Made by a program: the position numbers and the translations under genes. The notes beneath the pieces are model-generated. The model saw nothing but the letters and a program-made list of their open reading frames with translations, ran no database searches and was not told the origin of the DNA. DNA of 64,000 nucleotides. Source: Methylobacterium sp. Leaf123 (GTDB taxonomy: Bacteria > Pseudomonadota > Alphaproteobacteria > Rhizobiales > Beijerinckiaceae). This document shows positions 1 to 10,168 of the stretch, one piece after another. The DNA lies in assembly GCF_001423405.1 (NCBI RefSeq), contig NZ_LMNS01000004.1, positions 62,001 to 126,000 on the forward strand, given 5' to 3'. How positions within the stretch are numbered: the stretch's first letter is position 1; the number at the start of each line of letters is the position of its first letter.

Positions 1-1
1 T

Positions 2-235
2 GTCCAAGAGTTGGCGTTAACGGCGCATCAAGCACTGGGATGTCGTGGCGTCAGCCGTGCCGACCTTCGTTACGACGACACGCCGGGTGGAACCGGCGCT
101 CTCGTCGTCCTCGAGGTCAACACGCAGCCAGGGATGACCCAGACGAGCCTTGTGCCGGAGATCGCGGCCCACGCAGGCCAGAGTTTCGGTGAACTCGTCC
201 GATGGATGGTGGAGGACGCTTCTCTCAACCGCTGA
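2..235 (+). CDS. ddl: D-alanine--D-alanine ligase, C-terminal end (partial)
   Basis: This is the last 77 codons of a gene that begins before the window. The enzyme joins two D-alanines using ATP for peptidoglycan precursor synthesis in the cytosol. The visible part carries the ATP-grasp metal-binding signature [14 protein letters not shown], where the Glu and Asn bind the second Mg2+, followed by the short C-terminal helix typical of Ddl. The reading frame is open at the left edge, so no start is given. It overlaps ftsQ by 34 bases, as expected at the ddl-ftsQ junction of alphaproteobacterial dcw clusters. The family is clear even though only the tail is seen. Confidence 0.93.
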   Translation, partial: VQELALTAHQALGCRGVSRADLRYDDTPGGTGALVVLEVNTQPGMTQTSLVPEIAAHAGQSFGELVRWMVEDASLNR

Positions 236-1140
236 ACGCAGCCGGTACCCCCGGCAGCGGCGGGATCTTTGCGGGCTTACGGCTCCCGAAGATCCTCAGG
301 CGGTTCTCGTCGGCGCGTCGGCTCCGGCCGGCGGTGCCGATCGAGGCACGCGTGCCGCGGCTCGCGGGCACGGCGCTGGTCGCCGGGCTTGCCGGCAGCG
401 TCGCGCTGACCGGCTTCGTCATGAGCGGGCGCTACGATAGCTTCGTCGCCGAGAATGGCCGGCCGCTCGACATCCTCGCGCGGATCGCCGGCTTCGGCGT
501 CGAGCGGGTGACCATTACCGGCCTGTCGCGGATGTATGAGCGCGAGGTGCTGAGCACCGCCGGCATCGACTGGCGCTCCTCCGTGCCGTTCCTCGACGTC
601 GATGGCGTGCGCGATCGTCTGCTCGCCGAGAAGCTGATCGCCAGCGCCTCGGTGCGCAAGCTCTACCCCAACGAGATCGTCATCAATCAGGTCGAGCGCG
701 AGCCCGCCGCGCTCTGGCAGCAGAACGGCGAGATCCAAGTGATCGCCGCCGACGGCAAGGTGATCGATGACCTGCGCGACGAGCGCTACGTCAACCTGCC
801 GCTCGTCGTCGGTGCGGGCGCCAACGAGCGCCTCAAGGAATATCTCGCGCTGATCGAGGCGGCGGGTCCGCTCGGATCACGCATCCGCGCCGGCACCTAC
901 GTCTCCGGCCGGCGCTGGACGCTCAAACTCGACGGCGTCGACATTCGCCTGCCCGAGGCCGAGCCCGCCGAGGCGCTCGCCCGGCTGGTGCGGCTCGAGC
1001 GGGAGAGCAAGATTCTGGAGAAGGACATCATCGCGGTGGACCTGCGCATGGCCGACCGCGTCGTGGTGCGCCTGACCGAGGAGGCTGCGGCCGCCCGGGC
1101 CGAGAGCCGCAAGAAGCCGAAGAAGGGGACCGCGACATGA
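202..1140 (+). CDS. ftsQ: Cell division protein FtsQ
   Basis: FtsQ is a bitopic inner-membrane protein that links early and late divisome proteins through FtsB and FtsL. The 312-residue product has a basic cytoplasmic stretch, one membrane helix at about residues 54-74, a POTRA domain at about 99-168 (starting near [12 protein letters not shown]) and a beta-rich periplasmic domain. The basic C-terminal tail ([12 protein letters not shown]) is unremarkable. The ATG at 202 lies inside ddl, which implies translational coupling, and a later start before the membrane helix cannot be excluded. Gene order between ddl and ftsA supports the call. Confidence 0.93.
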   Translation: MDGGGRFSQPLNAAGTPGSGGIFAGLRLPKILRRFSSARRLRPAVPIEARVPRLAGTALVAGLAGSVALTGFVMSGRYDSFVAENGRPLDILARIAGFGVERVTITGLSRMYEREVLSTAGIDWRSSVPFLDVDGVRDRLLAEKLIASASVRKLYPNEIVINQVEREPAALWQQNGEIQVIAADGKVIDDLRDERYVNLPLVVGAGANERLKEYLALIEAAGPLGSRIRAGTYVSGRRWTLKLDGVDIRLPEAEPAEALARLVRLERESKILEKDIIAVDLRMADRVVVRLTEEAAAARAESRKKPKKGTAT

Positions 1141-1196
1141 GCGCGTTCCACCCCGCCGCACTCTCCTCCGTGCCCTGTCGCGTATCCGCCGAGTAG
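1137..1196 (+). other. 19-codon mini-ORF bridging ftsQ and ftsA
   Basis: An ATG at 1137 overlaps the ftsQ stop as ATGA and opens a 19-codon frame ending at TAG (1194-1196), six bases before the ftsA ATG at 1203. The mini-ORF is in the same frame as ftsA. It could let ribosomes finishing ftsQ travel to the ftsA start, or be chance. There is no protein-level evidence for it. Confidence 0.25.
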
Positions 1197-1202
1197 CGTC
1201 CG

Positions 1203-2525
1203 ATGCAGACCCATCACGGCCTCACGCCGCGCCTGAAACCGCTTTCCGCCCGTCGGAGCGCGACGATGTCGGTGCTCGACATCGGCACCAGCAAGGTCGT
1301 CTGCCTCATCGCCGAGCTGCAGCCGGCCGAGGCGATGTCGACGCTGCGGGGGCGCACCCATCTCGCCCGCATCATCGGCATCGGCCACCAGCGCTCGGTC
1401 GGGCTCAAGGGCGGCGCCATCGTCGATCTGGAAGCCGCCGAGGGCGCGATCCGTCAGGCGGTCCACGCCGCCGAGCGGATGGCCAAGGCCGAGGTCCAGT
1501 CGGTCATCGTCAACATTTCCGGCGGGCGCATCGCCTCACAGCATTTCGAGGCGCGGGTGAATGTCCGCTCCGGCACCGTCACCGGCTCCGATGTCGAGCG
1601 GGTGCTGGAGACTGCGAGCGCCCACGGCGTCAGCCCCGGCCGGGCCGTGCTGCACGCCCTGCCGACCGGCTACGCGCTGGACGGGCAGGGCGCGGTGATC
1701 GACCCGTCGGGCATGATCGGCAACGCGCTCGGCGTCGATCTCCACGTCGTCACCGCCGAGGCGGCCGCCGCGCGCAACCTGATGCTGGCGGTCGAGCATT
1801 GCCATCTCGGCGTCGATGCGGTGATCGCCACGCCCTACGCCGCCGGCCTCTCGGCGCTGGTGGACGACGAGGCCGAACTCGGCTGCGCCGTCGTGGATAT
1901 GGGCGGCGGCACCACCAGCGTCGGCGTCTTCATGGGCGGCCACCTCGTCCATTGCGACGCGGTCGCGGTCGGCGGCCACCACGTCACCATGGACATCGCC
2001 CGCGGGCTCTCGACCCGGGTCTCCGTCGCCGAGCGTCTGAAGACCCTCTACGGCTCGGCCATCGCCACGGCCTCCGACGAGCGGGACATGATCGCCGTGC
2101 ACGGCGTCGGCGAGGACGAGGGCGAGGCGCCCGGCCACGTGCCGCGCTCCCAGCTCGTGCGCATCGTCAAGCCGCGGGTCGAGGAAGTGCTCGAACTGGT
2201 GCGCGACCGCCTGCGCAACGCGGGCTTCGGCGCCCAGGCCGGTCGCCGGGTGGTGCTCACGGGCGGCGCGAGCCAGCTCGTCGGCCTGCCGGAGACGGCC
2301 CGCCGCATCCTTCAAGGACAGGTCCGGATCGGGCGCCCGCTCGGCATCCGCGGCCTGCCGGAAGCCGCCAAGGGGCCCGCCTTCTCGGCCTCGGTCGGCC
2401 TGCTGGTCTACCCGCAGGTGGCGCATGCGGAGCATTTCGAGCCGCGGGGGCAGGGCGCCTTCGCCGGCACGGGAACGGACGGCTACTTCTCGCGGGTCGG
2501 TCGCTGGATCCGGGAAAGTTTCTAG
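1203..2525 (+). CDS. ftsA: Cell division protein FtsA
   Basis: FtsA is an actin-fold ATPase that anchors FtsZ filaments to the inner membrane. The 440-residue protein shows the phosphate-1 motif MSVLDIGTSKVVCLIAEL near residues 22-39, the phosphate-2 motif AVVDMGGGTTSVGVFMGG, the adenosine motif VVLTGGASQLVGL, and a C-terminal amphipathic membrane-targeting helix ending in RVGRWIRESF. The N-terminal LTPRLKPLSARRS matches the usual alphaproteobacterial FtsA start, which favours the ATG at 1203. The gene lies 62 bases after ftsQ and 205 bases before ftsZ. Confidence 0.96.
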   Translation: MQTHHGLTPRLKPLSARRSATMSVLDIGTSKVVCLIAELQPAEAMSTLRGRTHLARIIGIGHQRSVGLKGGAIVDLEAAEGAIRQAVHAAERMAKAEVQSVIVNISGGRIASQHFEARVNVRSGTVTGSDVERVLETASAHGVSPGRAVLHALPTGYALDGQGAVIDPSGMIGNALGVDLHVVTAEAAAARNLMLAVEHCHLGVDAVIATPYAAGLSALVDDEAELGCAVVDMGGGTTSVGVFMGGHLVHCDAVAVGGHHVTMDIARGLSTRVSVAERLKTLYGSAIATASDERDMIAVHGVGEDEGEAPGHVPRSQLVRIVKPRVEEVLELVRDRLRNAGFGAQAGRRVVLTGGASQLVGLPETARRILQGQVRIGRPLGIRGLPEAAKGPAFSASVGLLVYPQVAHAEHFEPRGQGAFAGTGTDGYFSRVGRWIRESF

Positions 2526-2526
2526 C

Positions 2527-2569
2527 GCGATGTCGCGCGACCGGCTTCCGGTTCGCGTGAAGACATCGC
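2527..2569 (+). other. Long compound hairpin between ftsA and ftsZ
   Basis: The outer arms GCGATGTC (2527-2534) and GACATCGC (2562-2569) are perfectly complementary. They enclose a CGCGA/TCGCG stem and an ACCGG-ctt-CCGGT tip. The structure begins one base after the ftsA stop codon. It lacks a U-run, so it is more likely an mRNA processing or stability element, or a palindromic repeat, than an intrinsic terminator. Confidence 0.55.
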
Positions 2570-2730
2570 GAGAAAACAACGACTTGGAGGCGTCCCCGAC
2601 CTGACGGGACGGGGAACGGCTCCAAAAGAACGACCCCGCGCCGCCGCGAGGCCAGCGTGGGACAAGCAAGACAGGGCAGGCGTCACAAGGCGTCGTTCAG
2701 GCAATCGAAAGTCACGAAGGGTTCGACCAC

Positions 2731-4488
<1,758 letters not shown>

Positions 4489-4574
4489 GCCGCGAACGGA
4501 AGTACGGATTGCCTGTGGATCGATGGGGGCAACTTGGCCTCCATCGACCCTCACTGGGGTATTTCGGCCACAGA

Positions 4575-4600
4575 CCCGGAACCGCAAGGTTCCGGGTTTA
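4575..4600 (+). terminator. Intrinsic terminator of ftsZ
   Basis: A 9-bp perfect stem CCCGGAACC / GGTTCCGGG (4575-4583 with 4588-4596) is closed by a GCAA tetraloop of the stable GNRA class. It is followed by a short T-run (TTTA). It lies 87 bases after the ftsZ stop. Confidence 0.75.
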
Positions 4601-4685
4601 GCTACTTGTTAAGACACTGATCAGAAAATGCTTTTCAAAGATCGTGGCGAAACCGTGGCTGTAACAGATCGTAAGAATCCGTGAT

Positions 4686-4714
4686 TTGGCCGGCCTGATT
4701 GCCACAGCTATACA
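4686..4714 (+). promoter_or_regulatory. Probable sigma-70 promoter of lpxC
   Basis: TTGGCC (4686-4691) and TATACA (4709-4714) are separated by 17 bases and lie about 137 bases before lpxC. A GANTC site (GAATC, 4675-4679), the recognition sequence of the alphaproteobacterial CcrM methylase, sits six bases before the -35 box. Confidence 0.5.
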
Positions 4715-4850
4715 CGCTTCCGGAACGACAGAAGGCGCGGCTGGTCGATCGACTGCCAGCGCTCGCAGGGGCTTCAAGCAGCGGACGGACTTTCTCATAC
4801 CGCCCCCCGAAACGGGGTGCGCGGGAAGGATCCTGGCCGAGGGCTAAGGT

Positions 4851-5798
4851 ATGCGGACGAACCAACAGACAACACTCAAAACGTCCGTGACCCTGACCGG
4901 AATCGGAGTCCACTCCGGTAACCCGGCGGAGATCACGCTCCATCCCGCCAAAGCCAACCACGGTATCGCCTTCCTCCGGACGGGCACGACCACCGGCAAC
5001 GACCGGATCATCAAGGCCCACTTCGCCTGCGTCTCCGCCACCGAGCTGTGCACCGTCATCGGTGACGTCGAGACCGGTGCCGTCGCCACCATCGAGCACC
5101 TGATGTCGGCCCTCTACGGGCTCGGTGTCGATAACGCTCTGGTCGAGATCGACGGCCCCGAGATGCCGATCCTCGACGGCAGCGCCCGCCTTTTCGTCCA
5201 AGCCATCGACAGCGTCGGCCTTGCCCAATGCGGCGCGCCGCGCCGCTGGATCAAGGTGCTCCAGCCCGTCCGCATCGAGGCCGGCCGCGCCTTCGCCGAA
5301 CTCCGCCCGATCGATCGCGGCTTCCGCCTCGACGTGGAGATCGACTTCGAATCCCCGGTGATCGGCCGCTCGCGCAAGGCGATGGACCTGACCCCGGCCG
5401 CCTACCGCCGCGAGATCGCCCCCGCCCGCACCTTCGGCATGATGAAGGACGTCGAGCGCTACTGGAAGGCGGGCTTCGCGCTGGGCGCCTCCCTCGACAA
5501 CACGGTCGCCGTCGGCGAGACCGCCGTCGTCAACCCGGAGGGCCTGCGCTTCTCGGACGAGTTCGTCCGGCACAAGTTCCTCGACGCGGTCGGCGATCTG
5601 GCGCTGGCCGGCCTGCCGCTTCAGGGCGCCTACCGCTCCTATTGCGGCGGCCACCGCATGAATGTCGGCATCCTCGAAGCCCTGTTCGCGGACCGCGCGA
5701 ACTACGCCATCGTCGAGGGCCAGGGCACCCGCCGCGAGGCTGCCCGCGCCGAATTCGGGGCCGGCCTGGGGCTCGCCGCCTTCGCCGCCGACCTGTAA
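4851..5798 (+). CDS. lpxC: UDP-3-O-acyl-N-acetylglucosamine deacetylase LpxC
   Basis: LpxC is the zinc-dependent deacetylase that commits carbon to lipid A synthesis. The 315-residue protein has the family's two-domain length. The zinc ligand His83 lies in TIEHLMSALYG, and the second zinc motif HKFLDAVGDL lies at about 241-250, with the His and Asp ligands. The start MRTNQQTTLKTSVTLTGIGVHSG aligns with other LpxC proteins. It follows ftsZ, as in many alphaproteobacteria, behind its own probable promoter and a terminator. Confidence 0.97.
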   Translation: MRTNQQTTLKTSVTLTGIGVHSGNPAEITLHPAKANHGIAFLRTGTTTGNDRIIKAHFACVSATELCTVIGDVETGAVATIEHLMSALYGLGVDNALVEIDGPEMPILDGSARLFVQAIDSVGLAQCGAPRRWIKVLQPVRIEAGRAFAELRPIDRGFRLDVEIDFESPVIGRSRKAMDLTPAAYRREIAPARTFGMMKDVERYWKAGFALGASLDNTVAVGETAVVNPEGLRFSDEFVRHKFLDAVGDLALAGLPLQGAYRSYCGGHRMNVGILEALFADRANYAIVEGQGTRREAARAEFGAGLGLAAFAADL

Positions 5799-5963
5799 CC
5801 CGGACGCCACATCGGCCCTCGATCCACGTCGCAGGCGGAATATCTTAAAGGTTCCCTACGCCCTGCCGTTTTGACGCCCGAATCGACCGCCAACCGTAAA
5901 AGCCTGCGCGTAGGTCGCGCGCCGCCCTTCAAGCGGCCGGGCCTGACAGGGAAATTGACCGCA

Positions 5964-6839
5964 ATGCCTGTGACCTTCCCGACCCGTGGCGCGATGGCGG
6001 CCGTGCTCCTCAGCCTGGGCCTCGGGCTCGGCGGCTGCGATGCCCTCGATCCGACCAACCTCTTCGCCGAAAAGTACAAGCCCGAGGCGGTCCCGGATAC
6101 GCCCGCGGACAAGCTCTACAGCGAGGGCTTGGCGAAGATGGAAGACAGGGATTACGAGAACGCCGCCAAGCAGTTCGATCAGCTCGACAAGCAGTACACC
6201 TATTCCGACTGGTCGCGGAAAGGGCTGCTGATGACGGCCTACGCGAACTACGAGGGCGCGAAATACGACGACGCCATCAACGCCTCGAAGCGCTACCTCC
6301 AGCGTCACCCGGCGAGCAAGGACGCGGCCTACGCCCAGTACCTGATGGCGATGTCGCAATATAAGCAGATCCCGGACGTGACCCGCGATCAGGAGCGCTC
6401 CGAGCGCGCCCTCATCGCCCTCCAGGAGCTGGTGCAGAAGTACCCGACCTCCGAATACGCCGCCGACGCCAAGGCCAAGATCCAGATCACCCGCGACCAG
6501 CTCGCCGGCAAGGAGATGGAAGTCGGCCGCTTCTACCTCGAGAAGCGCGCCTTCCCGGCGGCGATCAACCGGTTCCGCGACGTGGTCAGCAAGTACCAGA
6601 CGACCCGCCACGCCGAAGAGGCGCTGGAGCGTCTGGTCGAGGCGTACATGGCGCTCGGCCTCACCGGCGAGGCGCAGACCGCCGCGGCCGTGCTCGGCCA
6701 CAACTTCCCCGACAGCCCCTGGTACCAGGATGCCTACAAGCTCCTGCAGACGGGCGGCCTGGAGCCGCGCGAGGAGAAGTCCTCCTGGCTCAGCAAGGTC
6801 TATCGCGGCGTGATCGGCAAGACCGCCGCTGCGGACTGA
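5964..6839 (+). CDS. bamD: Outer membrane assembly lipoprotein BamD
   Basis: BamD is the essential lipoprotein of the BAM complex that inserts beta-barrel proteins into the outer membrane. The ATG at 5964 gives a lipoprotein signal with lipobox LGGC close to residue 28, followed by tandem TPR helices over about 200 residues (LYSEGLAKMEDRDYENAAKQF opens the first). A frame extension upstream to a TTG at 5871 adds 31 residues without signal character, so it was not used. Its position after lpxC and before recN is the common alphaproteobacterial order. Confidence 0.93.
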   Translation: MPVTFPTRGAMAAVLLSLGLGLGGCDALDPTNLFAEKYKPEAVPDTPADKLYSEGLAKMEDRDYENAAKQFDQLDKQYTYSDWSRKGLLMTAYANYEGAKYDDAINASKRYLQRHPASKDAAYAQYLMAMSQYKQIPDVTRDQERSERALIALQELVQKYPTSEYAADAKAKIQITRDQLAGKEMEVGRFYLEKRAFPAAINRFRDVVSKYQTTRHAEEALERLVEAYMALGLTGEAQTAAAVLGHNFPDSPWYQDAYKLLQTGGLEPREEKSSWLSKVYRGVIGKTAAAD

Positions 6840-6846
6840 CGGCGCT

Positions 6847-6948
6847 GGAGCGTCGTTCCGAACGGCCGCTTCCGGCTTTCGGACAACGCTGATGCAAAGG
6901 TCAGAGCCTAGCGCATCGTCCCGGATCCTGTATCCAGGGCGATGCTCT
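6847..6948 (+). repeat. RIME-like bipartite palindromic repeat, copy A
   Basis: Two successive palindromes: the first is a diverged GAGCGTCGTTCCGA...TTTCGG...GATGC unit, and the second reads GCATCGTCCCGGAT...ATCCAGGGCGATGC. The layout and sequence match two better-preserved copies at 30207-30305 and 39492-39596. The design resembles the Rhizobiales intergenic mosaic elements (RIME), from memory. This copy is the most diverged of the three and lies directly after bamD. Confidence 0.7.
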
Positions 6949-7125
6949 GGCGTTCCCGGCGGCGGCGCGGCGGGACCCGAAGCGAGCGTCCAAACTCCGT
7001 ATGAGCGGCCTCGAACGCGAGTTCACCGTGACGGAGAGGGCAGGGGGCTCGCAGGCTTGCGATGAAGCTGCCCCACCCGTTTCCACCCCCGACCCGTCGG
7101 CAGATTTCAGGATTCGCTGCCTGCC

Positions 7126-8034
7126 ATGAAGGCCCTTCTGCGCTGGCGCAGAGCCCTCGCCGACCATAGCCTGCGCAAGAAGCCCGACGCGGTGACCCTG
7201 GTGGCGATTGCCCGCAACGAGGGTCCCTATCTCGTCGAGTGGCTCGCTCATCACCTCGCGATCGGCTTCGACCGCATCGTCGTCTATGACAACGAGAGCC
7301 AGGACGACACCCGCGCCCTCTTCAAGGCGCTGGGCCCCCGCGATCTGCGGCTGCGGCGTATTCCCTGGCCGTCACCCCTCGACGATTCGGCACAGGTGCT
7401 GGCCTATCACCACGCCCTGACGGGTCTCGTGACGCCCTGGGTGATGTATCTCGACCTCGACGAGTTCCTCGTGCCGTTCGGCCATGCCGACATGGCCGGC
7501 CTGATCCGCTCGCTGCCCGAAGACGTATCGAGCCTGCACGTGAACTGGCGCGGCTTCGGCTCCTCCGGCCATACGGAACCGGGCTACGGGTTGATCACCC
7601 GCGCCTTCACCCGCTGCGCGCCGCACGGCTGGGGCAACCACTATCACTTCAAGACGCTGGCCCGCGCCCGAGACATCTCGGCCGTGCGCATCCATGACGT
7701 GCGCCACCATCGCGGCCGGCGGGTGTTGTCGGACGGAAGGGGCTTTGCCAACACCTCGGACGGAACGTCGGACCGCGTCGTCTATGACGGCGTGCAGATC
7801 AACCACTATCAGTGCAAGACGCTGCCGGAATTCCAGGCGCGGATGCGGCGCGGCGATGCGAACTTCCCCAACGGCCACCCCGGCCGCCGGCGCGACGAGA
7901 CGCTCGCGCGCTTCGAGGTGCTCGACCGCAACGAAGCGGAGGACCATGCCATCCGCGCGTTCGACGCGCCGTTCGAGGCCGAATACCGGCGACTCTGTGC
8001 CCTCCTCGGCCGGGACCCCGCACTTTCCGGGTGA
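7126..8034 (+). CDS. Glycosyltransferase family 2 / GT92-like protein
   Basis: The product is predicted to transfer a sugar from a nucleotide donor; the acceptor is unknown. The start of the fold reads VTLVAIARNEGPYLVEWLAHHLAIGFDRIVVYDNES, the typical N-terminal half of the GT92/Glyco_tranf_2_4 group. It is followed by the metal-binding DxD-like YLDLDEFLVPF and a later HH-containing segment. There is no signal or membrane helix, so it is probably cytosolic. It sits between bamD and recN, where many relatives have nothing, and copy A of the RIME-like repeat lies just upstream, so it may be a lineage-specific insertion. Specificity cannot be read from sequence. Confidence 0.75.
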   Translation: MKALLRWRRALADHSLRKKPDAVTLVAIARNEGPYLVEWLAHHLAIGFDRIVVYDNESQDDTRALFKALGPRDLRLRRIPWPSPLDDSAQVLAYHHALTGLVTPWVMYLDLDEFLVPFGHADMAGLIRSLPEDVSSLHVNWRGFGSSGHTEPGYGLITRAFTRCAPHGWGNHYHFKTLARARDISAVRIHDVRHHRGRRVLSDGRGFANTSDGTSDRVVYDGVQINHYQCKTLPEFQARMRRGDANFPNGHPGRRRDETLARFEVLDRNEAEDHAIRAFDAPFEAEYRRLCALLGRDPALSG

Positions 8035-8094
8035 AGTCTCCGTGGCTTGCGGCTACACCCGCGCACAATCCAAAAGGGGCTCTGGCGCCGCTTC

Positions 8095-9807
8095 ATGCTC
8101 GTCCAGCTCGCGATCCGCGACATCGTTCTGATCGACAAGCTCGAATTGACCTTCTCCGGGGGGCTCACCGTTCTCACGGGCGAGACCGGTGCGGGCAAAT
8201 CGATCCTGCTTGACGCGTTCGCCCTGGCGCTCGGGGGGCGCGGCGATGGCGGTCTCGTGCGGCAGGGGGAGGCGCAGGGCGGCGTCACCGCCGTGTTCGA
8301 CGTGGCCCTCGACCACCCCGCCCGCGCCGTCGCGGCCGCGGCCGAGATCGACACCGACGGCGACCTGATCCTGCGCCGCACGCAGTTCGCCGACGGGCGC
8401 ACCCGCGCCTTCGTCAACGATCAGCCCGTCGGCGTGCAGACCATGCGGGCGATCGGCACGGCACTCGTCGAGATCCACGGCCAGCACGACGACCGGGCGT
8501 TGGCTGACCCCACCACCCATCGCAGCATCCTCGACGCGTTCGGCGGACTTCAGGGCCCGCTTGCGCAGGTGGCGTCCGCCGCCAAACGCGTGCGCGCCGC
8601 CCGCTCGACGCTCGCCGAGCAGCGCGAGCGGGTCGAGGCCGCGCAGAAGGAGGCCGATTTCCTCCGCCACGCGGTGGAAGAACTCGGCACCCTCGATCCG
8701 CAGGCGGGCGAAGAGGCCAAGCTCGCCGAGCGCCGTACGCTGATGCAGCAGGGCGAGAAGGTCGCCCGCGAGTTGAACGAGGCGCTCGACCTCGTCGGCG
8801 GCTCCGGCTCGCTCGTGCCGCATCTCTCCTCCGCCGTGCGCCGCCTCGAGCGGCGCAGCGGCACGGTGCCGTCCCTCGTCGATCCGAGCATCGCCGCCCT
8901 CGATGCGGCCCTCGTCGCGCTGGACGAAGCGCGGGCTGCCCTCGATGCCGCGGTGCTCGCCGCCGAGTTCGATCCGCGCGAGCTGGAGCGGGTCGAGGAG
9001 CGCCTATTCGCCCTGCGCGCTGCCTCGCGGAAATATTCGGTTCCAGCCGACGACCTTGCCGATCTGCGCAGCCGCTACGACGCGGACGTGGCCGCCCTCG
9101 ATGCCGGCGAGCAGGCACTGGCCGGGCTCGAGGCCGAACTCGCGGCGGCGGAAACGGCCTATGCCCAGGCGGCCAAGCGGCTCGGCGACGGGCGCCGCAA
9201 GGCGGCCAAGGCGCTCGATGCGGCGGTGCAGGCCGAGTTGCCGCCGCTGAAGCTGGAGGGCGCCCGCTTCATCACGCAGATCACCGTGGACGAAGCCTCG
9301 CGCGATGCCGCCGGCACCGAGCGGGTCGAGTTCTGGGCCCAGACCAATCCCGGCACCCGCGCCGGTCCGATGATGAAAGTCGCCTCCGGCGGCGAGCTGT
9401 CCCGGTTCATGCTGGCGCTCAAGGTCGTGCTCGCCGGCAAGGGCTCGGCACCGACGCTGATCTTCGACGAGATCGATACCGGCCTCGGCGGCGCCGTGGC
9501 CGACGCCATCGGCGCGCGGCTCGGCCGGCTCTCGGAACAGGTTCAGGTGGTGGCCGTGACTCACGCACCGCAGGTCGCCGCTCGCGCCGTGACGCATTTC
9601 CGCATCGCCAAGGACAGCGTGAAGGACGGCGCGAAAGGGAAAGCGGCCAAGGGCGGGGAGAAGAGCGCCGACCGGGTCACGACGCGCGTCGTCGGGCTCG
9701 CGGCGGATGCACGCCGGGAAGAGATCGCCCGGATGCTGGCCGGCGCCACCGTCACCGACGAGGCGCGTGCGGCGGCGGCCCGGCTCCTGCTGGGCGCCGA
9801 GGGCTAA
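8095..9807 (+). CDS. recN: DNA repair protein RecN
   Basis: RecN is an SMC-like ATPase that helps repair double-strand breaks. The Walker A motif TGETGAGKSI lies near residues 27-36. Two long coiled-coil arms flank a central hinge-like segment. The C-terminal half carries the ABC signature SGGELSRFMLALK and Walker B LIFDEIDTGLGG. The ATG at 8095 gives the standard N-terminus MLVQLAIRDIVLIDKLEL, and a 16-codon upstream extension was rejected. Length (570 residues) is normal. Its stop codon overlaps the end of the convergent gene on the minus strand by four bases. Confidence 0.96.
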   Translation: MLVQLAIRDIVLIDKLELTFSGGLTVLTGETGAGKSILLDAFALALGGRGDGGLVRQGEAQGGVTAVFDVALDHPARAVAAAAEIDTDGDLILRRTQFADGRTRAFVNDQPVGVQTMRAIGTALVEIHGQHDDRALADPTTHRSILDAFGGLQGPLAQVASAAKRVRAARSTLAEQRERVEAAQKEADFLRHAVEELGTLDPQAGEEAKLAERRTLMQQGEKVARELNEALDLVGGSGSLVPHLSSAVRRLERRSGTVPSLVDPSIAALDAALVALDEARAALDAAVLAAEFDPRELERVEERLFALRAASRKYSVPADDLADLRSRYDADVAALDAGEQALAGLEAELAAAETAYAQAAKRLGDGRRKAAKALDAAVQAELPPLKLEGARFITQITVDEASRDAAGTERVEFWAQTNPGTRAGPMMKVASGGELSRFMLALKVVLAGKGSAPTLIFDEIDTGLGGAVADAIGARLGRLSEQVQVVAVTHAPQVAARAVTHFRIAKDSVKDGAKGKAAKGGEKSADRVTTRVVGLAADARREEIARMLAGATVTDEARAAAARLLLGAEG

Positions 9808-10097
9808 TCGCCCTCGTCGAGCTCGATCCCGTATTCCGCCAACACCCAGAAGATCGCTTCGAGATCGTCGGCGGTCACGTCGCGCGGCGGCAACGCCTCT
9901 TCGAGATCGTCATAGGTCAGCGAGCGCCGGCGCTCCGCATCCGCCTTGGCGAGCAGGCGATCGACCGTCATGCGAATGTCGGCCGGCAAGGCATCGTGGC
10001 TCGGCAGCACGATCCCGCCGGCCGGGCGCAGGGCGTCGCTGAGCAGACGATCGATGATCGCCTGCCGTCGCGCGTGAGCTCCGTCCGAACTGTCCAT
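9804..10097 (-). CDS. Stand-alone sigma-70 region 1.1-like protein
   Basis: This 97-residue acidic protein ends in a segment (SLTYDDLEEALPPRDVTADD followed by LEAIFWVLAEYGIELDEGD) that strongly resembles region 1.1 of RpoD, the autoinhibitory domain that occupies the RNA polymerase DNA channel. No regions 1.2-4 follow, so it cannot act as a sigma factor. The N-terminal half (residues 1-45) is not recognised. It might bind core polymerase or mimic DNA; that is inference. It is convergent with recN, overlapping by 4 bases. The fold assignment rests on sequence pattern only. Confidence 0.7.
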   Translation of the reverse strand: MDSSDGAHARRQAIIDRLLSDALRPAGGIVLPSHDALPADIRMTVDRLLAKADAERRRSLTYDDLEEALPPRDVTADDLEAIFWVLAEYGIELDEGD

Positions 10098-10168
10098 ACC
10101 ACGGAATATGGACCGCCGCGGGCGCGCGTCGAGTCTCCCGAGGCCACCGTCTTACATGTCTCCTCGCG

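Larger units (their letters stand above)
4489..4850 (+). other. Intergenic region between ftsZ and lpxC
   Basis: This 362-base gap holds a first imperfect hairpin (TCGATGG 4520-4526 with CCATCGA 4541-4547), the ftsZ terminator and a more AT-rich stretch carrying the probable lpxC promoter. No credible ORF was seen. Confidence 0.6.
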
